Of a stretch of DNA of 11,570 nucleotides, positions 8,050 to 11,570 are shown piece by piece. Source of the DNA: Dictyocoela muelleri (Eukaryota > Microsporidia); the NCBI GenBank assembly GCA_016256075.1, contig SDVU01000651.1, positions 1-11,570 of the forward strand. Direction: 5' to 3'. How positions within the stretch are numbered: position 1 is the first letter of the stretch; every line of letters begins with the position of its first letter. Below the pieces are notes generated by a model. That model was not told the origin of the DNA, made no database searches, and was given only the letters and a program-made list of their open reading frames with translations. Made by a program: the position numbers and the translations under genes.

Positions 8050-8919
8050 TTAGTTTTGATTAAGTATAATCTCTAAGAAATTTGAAAGTTTTAAGTCTTT
8101 ATAATTTCTAAAAAACATAAAAACATATAAATGATCAGTAAATGTTTTCAAACTTATGCCATAGCTATAGTGTTTGATTTTTTTCATATGCATCCATAAA
8201 TTATCGATCTTTTGCGTGCCTGCCCGTGTTTCTGGATCTACAAAGTTGTATTTATGACAGACACTATCTCTGAATTTATTGGGAATTGCATTGTATGCTG
8301 GCCATCGGTCTTAAATAACATTGACTTATCAGAAATTTCTCGAGATATTATTGGTAATAACGTTGATTTTTTTTGTCCTTTACCTGTTCAACATAACAGT
8401 ACCCAGTTTCATATTCAATGGCTCAAAAAATCCATGTGGCGATACCCGGATCACCATATCCATATTTTTGTCTTGCACAGAACGTTTCATCAATTTGAAC
8501 TTCATTTAAAGTCCCACCCAATTTTCTTTTATTCGATTTCACAAAGCTTGATATTTTGATCTAAAGAGCGAAATCAGATTTCTATACATGCCCTCTCCTA
8601 TGCCAGTATTCTCCATAACATAATTCGCAGTAAAATTGTTTTTATTGAAAAAATAAAAGGCATATTTTAGAAATACAAATGAAGATATTTTAGATGATGC
8701 AAGAGAACAATTTGATAAAATATTAACCTCTTTTTTACATCTGCAACATCTCAAGATGTATCCTAAAGAAGACCTTTTCTTTGATATAATAGACATTTTA
8801 ATTTAACATAGCGGGCATGATTTCGTATTTGGAATAGCTCCTAACACCTTAAAAAGCCCGATTATGTTCTCGTTATTTGGTATATATATATATATATATA
8901 TATATAATGAAAAATTCAT
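8050..8919 (-). pseudogene. Merlin transposase, copy B (recently broken)
   Basis: This is an IS1016/IS1595-family DDE transposase, about 290 codons from the ATG at 8917-8919 to TAA at 8050-8052. The N terminus contains an encoded Tyr-Ile run from a (TA)13 tract. A zinc ribbon follows: CPLC (about 8810-8825) and CCRCKK (about 8725-8745), then a helical region to LFRSKYQAL (end of the open piece 8539-8796). The DDE core shows EVQIDETFCARQKYGYG (about 8450-8505), AIEYETGYCYVEQV (about 8390-8430), LLPIISREISDKSMLFKTDG (about 8300-8360), DPETRAGTQKIDNLWMHMKK (about 8170-8230) and KHYSYGISLKTFTDHLY. The acidic triad reads D, D, D, with the third in IDNLW where Glu is common. About two frameshifts and a few stops break it. 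Synthesis of a working enzyme is not expected. Confidence 0.9.
8881..8906. repeat. (TA)13 microsatellite
   Basis: There are 13 perfect TA units. It lies within the Merlin B N-terminal reading frame, in which it encodes alternating Tyr and Ile. Confidence 0.98.
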
Positions 8920-9022
8920 GGTCTTTCGCCCTATTTATTCTTTTCAACATAGGGGTTCTTTTTATTTTTTTATATTTATAATTTTTTTTTATTTTTTTTC
9001 ATTAAGCGATGACCGTGCGACC

Positions 9023-9297
9023 CGGTTTGTGCCACTCAAATGAATTGAGGAATGGTAAATGAAAGTATATTAAAAAAACTACGAAATCGTCTGATCAAGA
9101 AGGACCCTGGATTTTTTTCATATACTCATAATTATTACTTCATTTAGTCTTTTTTACGTAGCAAAAAAAAGACTAAATTAGTAATAATTATGAGTATATG
9201 AAAAGAAAATCCTGGGGTCTTCTTTATCAGACGATTTCGTAGTTTTTTCAATATACTTTCATTGCCCTTCCTCAATTCTTTTGAGTGGCACAAACCG
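9023..9297. repeat. Palindrome in the right Merlin B TIR
   Basis: The 275-bp inverted repeat starts CGGTTTGTGC and ends GCACAAACCG. Relative to the left palindrome it has about 44 extra bases at the centre, themselves an inverted pair (TTTAGTCTTTTTT and AAAAAAAAGACTAAA around a short loop near 9160). The left copy therefore appears to have lost its centre. Confidence 0.93.
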
Positions 9298-9307
9298 TTG
9301 TAGAACC

Positions 9308-9314
9308 AAAAAAT
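9308..9314. repeat. Merlin B target-site duplication, right
   Basis: AAAAAAT follows the Merlin B terminus and matches 7732-7738. After it the hAT transposase frame resumes. Confidence 0.6.
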
Positions 9315-10264
9315 TTGTATAAATCATAATTCTCTATTAGGCAAACCATAAAGTTAAGCCATGTCTCCCATCTTGTCAATATCTGGAATTTTGGAAGATT
9401 TAAATTAGTTGTTGTTCAAAAAACAGCTTGGTTTTTTTTATTAGTATACGCTTAATTTCTGAGCTTATTAAATTTGAAAGTGGAAAAAGATCTCTTATTT
9501 TCTCGCATAATCTGTGCAACATGTGCATTACACATTTTATATGCTTGACATCAGGAAATAACTATTTTAAATCATTTACGGCCTTAACTGCATATGGCGC
9601 TGCATCTGAAACAATAAGTCTGAGTTTTGTATAATTTATTTTACCGTCATACAGCTCAACCATGAGATCAATTATTTCTCGGCTAACTGCTTCACTGTTC
9701 GTTTTCGATAATTCAACAGTGCGAATTAAATATGATTTGCTTCTTGAAGACTTACTGCAGATCCCACCTAAAATGTTGAGAATAAATCTACCATTAACAT
9801 CAGTAGTTTCATCAAACATTAGATAAATATCTTTTTCTTTTAAAATATTATATATTTCAAGTTTTTGTTTAATGAATAACGGTTCAAGCATTCTACGATA
9901 GTAAGATGCGTCATGGATTGTTTTGCCAGTATATTTCTCAAAAAATCATTTCAAGGCTGTTGTTAGCAGATTATTTAACAGGATATTATCAGCAGTAAAC
10001 GCCTCAACTAATTTTTTATTGAAAATTTCATTATTAGTTGTAATATTGCATGTTTCTTCAAGCGTTTTATGACTCTTTCTTTTCTTTAAATTATCTAAAT
10101 GTAGACTTGTTTATAAATGTTTTTTACAGGCCTAATACTTTCTTTTGGGGAATAGTTCACTTCCTTACAACAAGAAAGACAAGTTAGAACATTTTTTTTA
10201 ATAATCAATATTGGATAATCTTTATAAATTCTCTTAACGATTTATATACAGATAAATTTTTCAT
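9315..10264 (-). pseudogene. hAT transposase, N-terminal and catalytic part
   Basis: This is the upstream part of the hAT transposase. A possible start is the ATG at 10262-10264. A zinc-finger-like CLSCCKEV lies at about 10150-10190. The open stretch EAFTADNILLNNLLTTALK (about 9950-10010) continues, after a TGA at 9947-9949, into FFEKYTGKTIHDASYYRRML. The open piece 9562-9891 has LMFDETTDVNGR (first catalytic Asp) and LRLIVSDAAPYAVKA (second Asp). After a TAG at 9559-9561 comes LFPDVKHIKCVMHMLHRLCE, the CxxH block preceding the insertion domain. Just before the Merlin insertion, WETWLNFMVCLIENYDLY (about 9325-9380) matches the RW-tW motif. The gene resumes at 7731. In living copies the protein excises and reinserts hAT elements. 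Confidence 0.9.
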
Positions 10265-10314
10265 TTTAGAGGGGGGTATTTTTTTTATAGAAAATACTTT
10301 TTTGTAAAAACAAA

Positions 10315-10367
10315 AATACGGGTTTGGGGAAAAAAACAAAAATACGGGTTTTTTTAAAAAATACGGT
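10315..10367. repeat. hAT right subterminal repeats (AATACGG x3)
   Basis: AATACGGG at 10315-10322 and 10341-10348, and AATACGGT at 10360-10367, are in the same orientation on the + strand as the four copies at the left end. Confidence 0.7.
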
Positions 10368-10389
10368 AACGAATTTTCACACAGCCCTA

Positions 10390-10397
10390 ATTATAAT
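10390..10397. repeat. hAT target-site duplication, right
   Basis: ATTATAAT follows the terminal TAGGG (inverted) of the hAT and is identical to 7086-7093. Confidence 0.85.
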
Positions 10398-11493
10398 GAT
10401 CAAAATAATATTTAGTAATATTATTAATATACTTTTCATTTTCAGTCAATAATTAACTTTTTTAAAATCTTAATCTATAGAATTAATAATGTGGATAACT
10501 TTCTATAATCAATAATATATATTAAAAATTTTACACTCCATTCTTATCATAATAAATACCCAAGAAGATGGTTTCATTCAACCTTTATGATAATTTATAA
10601 TATTAAAAAGAGGTTAAACAAGTCAAATCGTTCTAAAATTTTCTCATTTTTTTCTTATTTAACAAATAATCTTTTAATTTGTCTTTTGGTATGGTTTTTT
10701 ATTGTAATAATACCATTTAATGATTATTTAACCCGTTTTATTTCTTGTTTATAATTTAAAAATTGCTTTAGAAAAAAATATAATTTTATAAATAATTTTA
10801 GATTGATTTTATATTCTGAAAATGGCTAAATCATATATAGATCCGGTGTTTCGTCAATTCCATTGTTATTTCAAATTGAATAAAACTCACAATTTTGTTA
10901 TCTTTATAAATTTTATGTATCTTCGGACTTATTGAACTTCACTTTCCTCGTTATCAATTTATCAGCCCATGATTTACCTATATCATGTATTTTAATGATT
11001 ATATTTGTATTTAGCTTCAAATAAGTCTTTTTTCTATGTCATTATTATATAAAGGGTATGTATATAATGTTTTTGATTAAAACCACGAAAAAATAAATCG
11101 AGAAGTGTCTATTTTTCAATAGTTCGAGATTTAAAAAAGTAAAAAATTCTTGAGTTTACAATTTAATTCTGTCATAGAATAGAAAATAATTTCAGATCTA
11201 AAATGTATTTAAGATATTTTAGAAATTAAATAAATATCCCCTTAATAGAATGTAATAGAACATATAAATATTTTTTTGGCTATTTGTTAAGCACAAACTT
11301 TTGAGAATCTAGTTAGAAGTCTGTTTAGCATTTTGTATCGATAATTGTATTTTATAGTCAGTTATTAAAACATTCTTATCATATTTAATCATTATTTATA
11401 AATTAATACATGTAAATTTTAAAAATTTGGGTTTATTAAATATTTTGGAACAAAAATGTCATTAAAAACTACTAAAATCTCTCAAATAATCCA
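10398..11493. other. AT-rich spacer without recognised features
   Basis: This stretch is very AT-rich with no open frame of useful length and no recognised transposon ends. A short minus-strand reading around 10940-11035 (HDIGKSWADKLITRKVKF) stays open for about 34 codons but matches nothing I know. A small inverted pair TGGTAT/ATACCA lies at about 10687-10718. Confidence 0.5.
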
Positions 11494-11495
11494 TA

Positions 11496-11570
11496 CAGTA
11501 GGGTTTGATTTTTACGACCCTGTTTTTTAAAAAAGGCTCGTAAAAATCAATGGATCGTAAAAATCAAACA
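11496..11570. mobile_element. pogo/Tc1-like terminus, cut by window end
   Basis: CAGTAGGG begins directly after a TA dinucleotide (11494-11495), the start signature of many pogo/Tigger and Tc1/mariner elements. It is followed by TTTGATTTTTACGACCC. The core GATTTTTACGA recurs in inverse at 11538-11549 (one copy) and again at 11555-11567, so three copies lie within 70 bp. Repeated subterminal motifs of this spacing are common near pogo ends. The body of the element lies beyond the window. Confidence 0.55.

Larger units (their letters stand above)
7739..9307 (-). mobile_element. Merlin element copy B with long palindromic TIRs
   Basis: This 1569-bp insert sits in the hAT transposase gene. The ends read GGTTCTACAACGGTTTATGC and its inverse at 9288-9307. 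Inverted homology continues inward through about 8009 on the left and from about 8993 on the right, to GGGTCGCACGGTCATCGC and TTAATG. The terminal repeats are therefore about 270 and 315 bp. Each contains a large internal palindrome (7749-7979 and 9023-9297). Between them is one Merlin transposase gene on the minus strand. Merlin starts with GG and a short A/T duplication are compatible with the family. Confidence 0.87.
7094..10389 (-). mobile_element. hAT element, complete ends, interrupted by Merlin B
   Basis: The 3296-bp unit is bounded by 13-bp terminal inverted repeats: TAGAACTGAGTGA at the left, and TAGGGCTGTGTGA read from the right (three mismatches). An exact 8-bp duplication, ATTATAAT, lies outside them. 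Removing the insert at 7739-9307 and its 7-bp duplication leaves about 1.7 kb of hAT. It carries one transposase on the minus strand, plus subterminal AATACGG repeats at both ends. The transposase is broken, so the copy cannot move itself, but the ends look serviceable for a related enzyme (inference). Confidence 0.93.

Noticed and set aside
8212-8559. Plus-strand open frame of 115 codons and an overlapping shorter one
   Set aside because: It is antisense to the Merlin B DDE core, which has recognisable motifs on the minus strand.
7749-9297. Repeats mistaken for a CRISPR-like array
   Set aside because: The four related segments are arms of two palindromes within Merlin terminal repeats, with no regular spacers.
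9428-9634. Plus-strand open frame of 68 codons
   Set aside because: Antisense shadow of the hAT transposase block containing the second Asp and the CxxH motif.
10935-11040. Short minus-strand peptide HDIGKSWADKLITRKVKF
   Set aside because: It has only about 34 open codons and no recognised family; could be chance or a very eroded fragment.

Overview
This is an AT-rich eukaryotic window made almost entirely of transposable elements. I found no intact host gene, no tRNA or rRNA, and no bacterial signals. The families are one Ty3/gypsy LTR retrotransposon, two Merlin (IS1016/IS1595-type DDE) elements plus a Merlin fragment, one MULE, one hAT, two foldback/MITE-like palindromes, and the first bases of a probable pogo/Tc1-type element. 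Low GC with this mix of Merlin, MULE, hAT and gypsy would fit a TE-rich microsporidian such as the Hamiltosporidium/Nosema type. An AT-rich invertebrate genome is not excluded, and the assignment is an inference only.

Layout. 1-3001: the 3' part of a decayed Ty3/gypsy element on + (protease tail, RT, RNase H, integrase, polypurine tract, complete 3' LTR 2630-3001). 3002-3920: Merlin copy A on -, apparently cut at its 3' UTR by the LTR element. 3921-5532: a decayed MULE on -, bounded on both sides by the same ~159-bp stretch of Merlin 5' sequence (3762-3920 and 5533-5691). 5704-5977: long inverted-repeat foldback. 5978-6603: unclassified and somewhat richer in GC, with a 10-bp inverted pair that may mark a 488-bp cryptic element. 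6607-6877: second foldback. 7094-10389: a hAT element with an 8-bp target-site duplication and terminal inverted repeats. It is interrupted at 7739-9307 by Merlin copy B, whose ~270-315-bp terminal repeats each contain a large palindrome. 10398-11493: AT-rich, nothing recognised. 11496 to the end: the terminus of a pogo/Tc1-like element that runs off the window.

History. All transposase genes here are broken, so the genes no longer work together; the window records sequential insertions. Merlin B went into the hAT transposase gene after the hAT had landed. The LTR element went into or against Merlin A. The MULE sits inside Merlin-derived DNA. The most unusual structures are the palindrome-bearing Merlin ends and the long direct repeat that exactly brackets the MULE.
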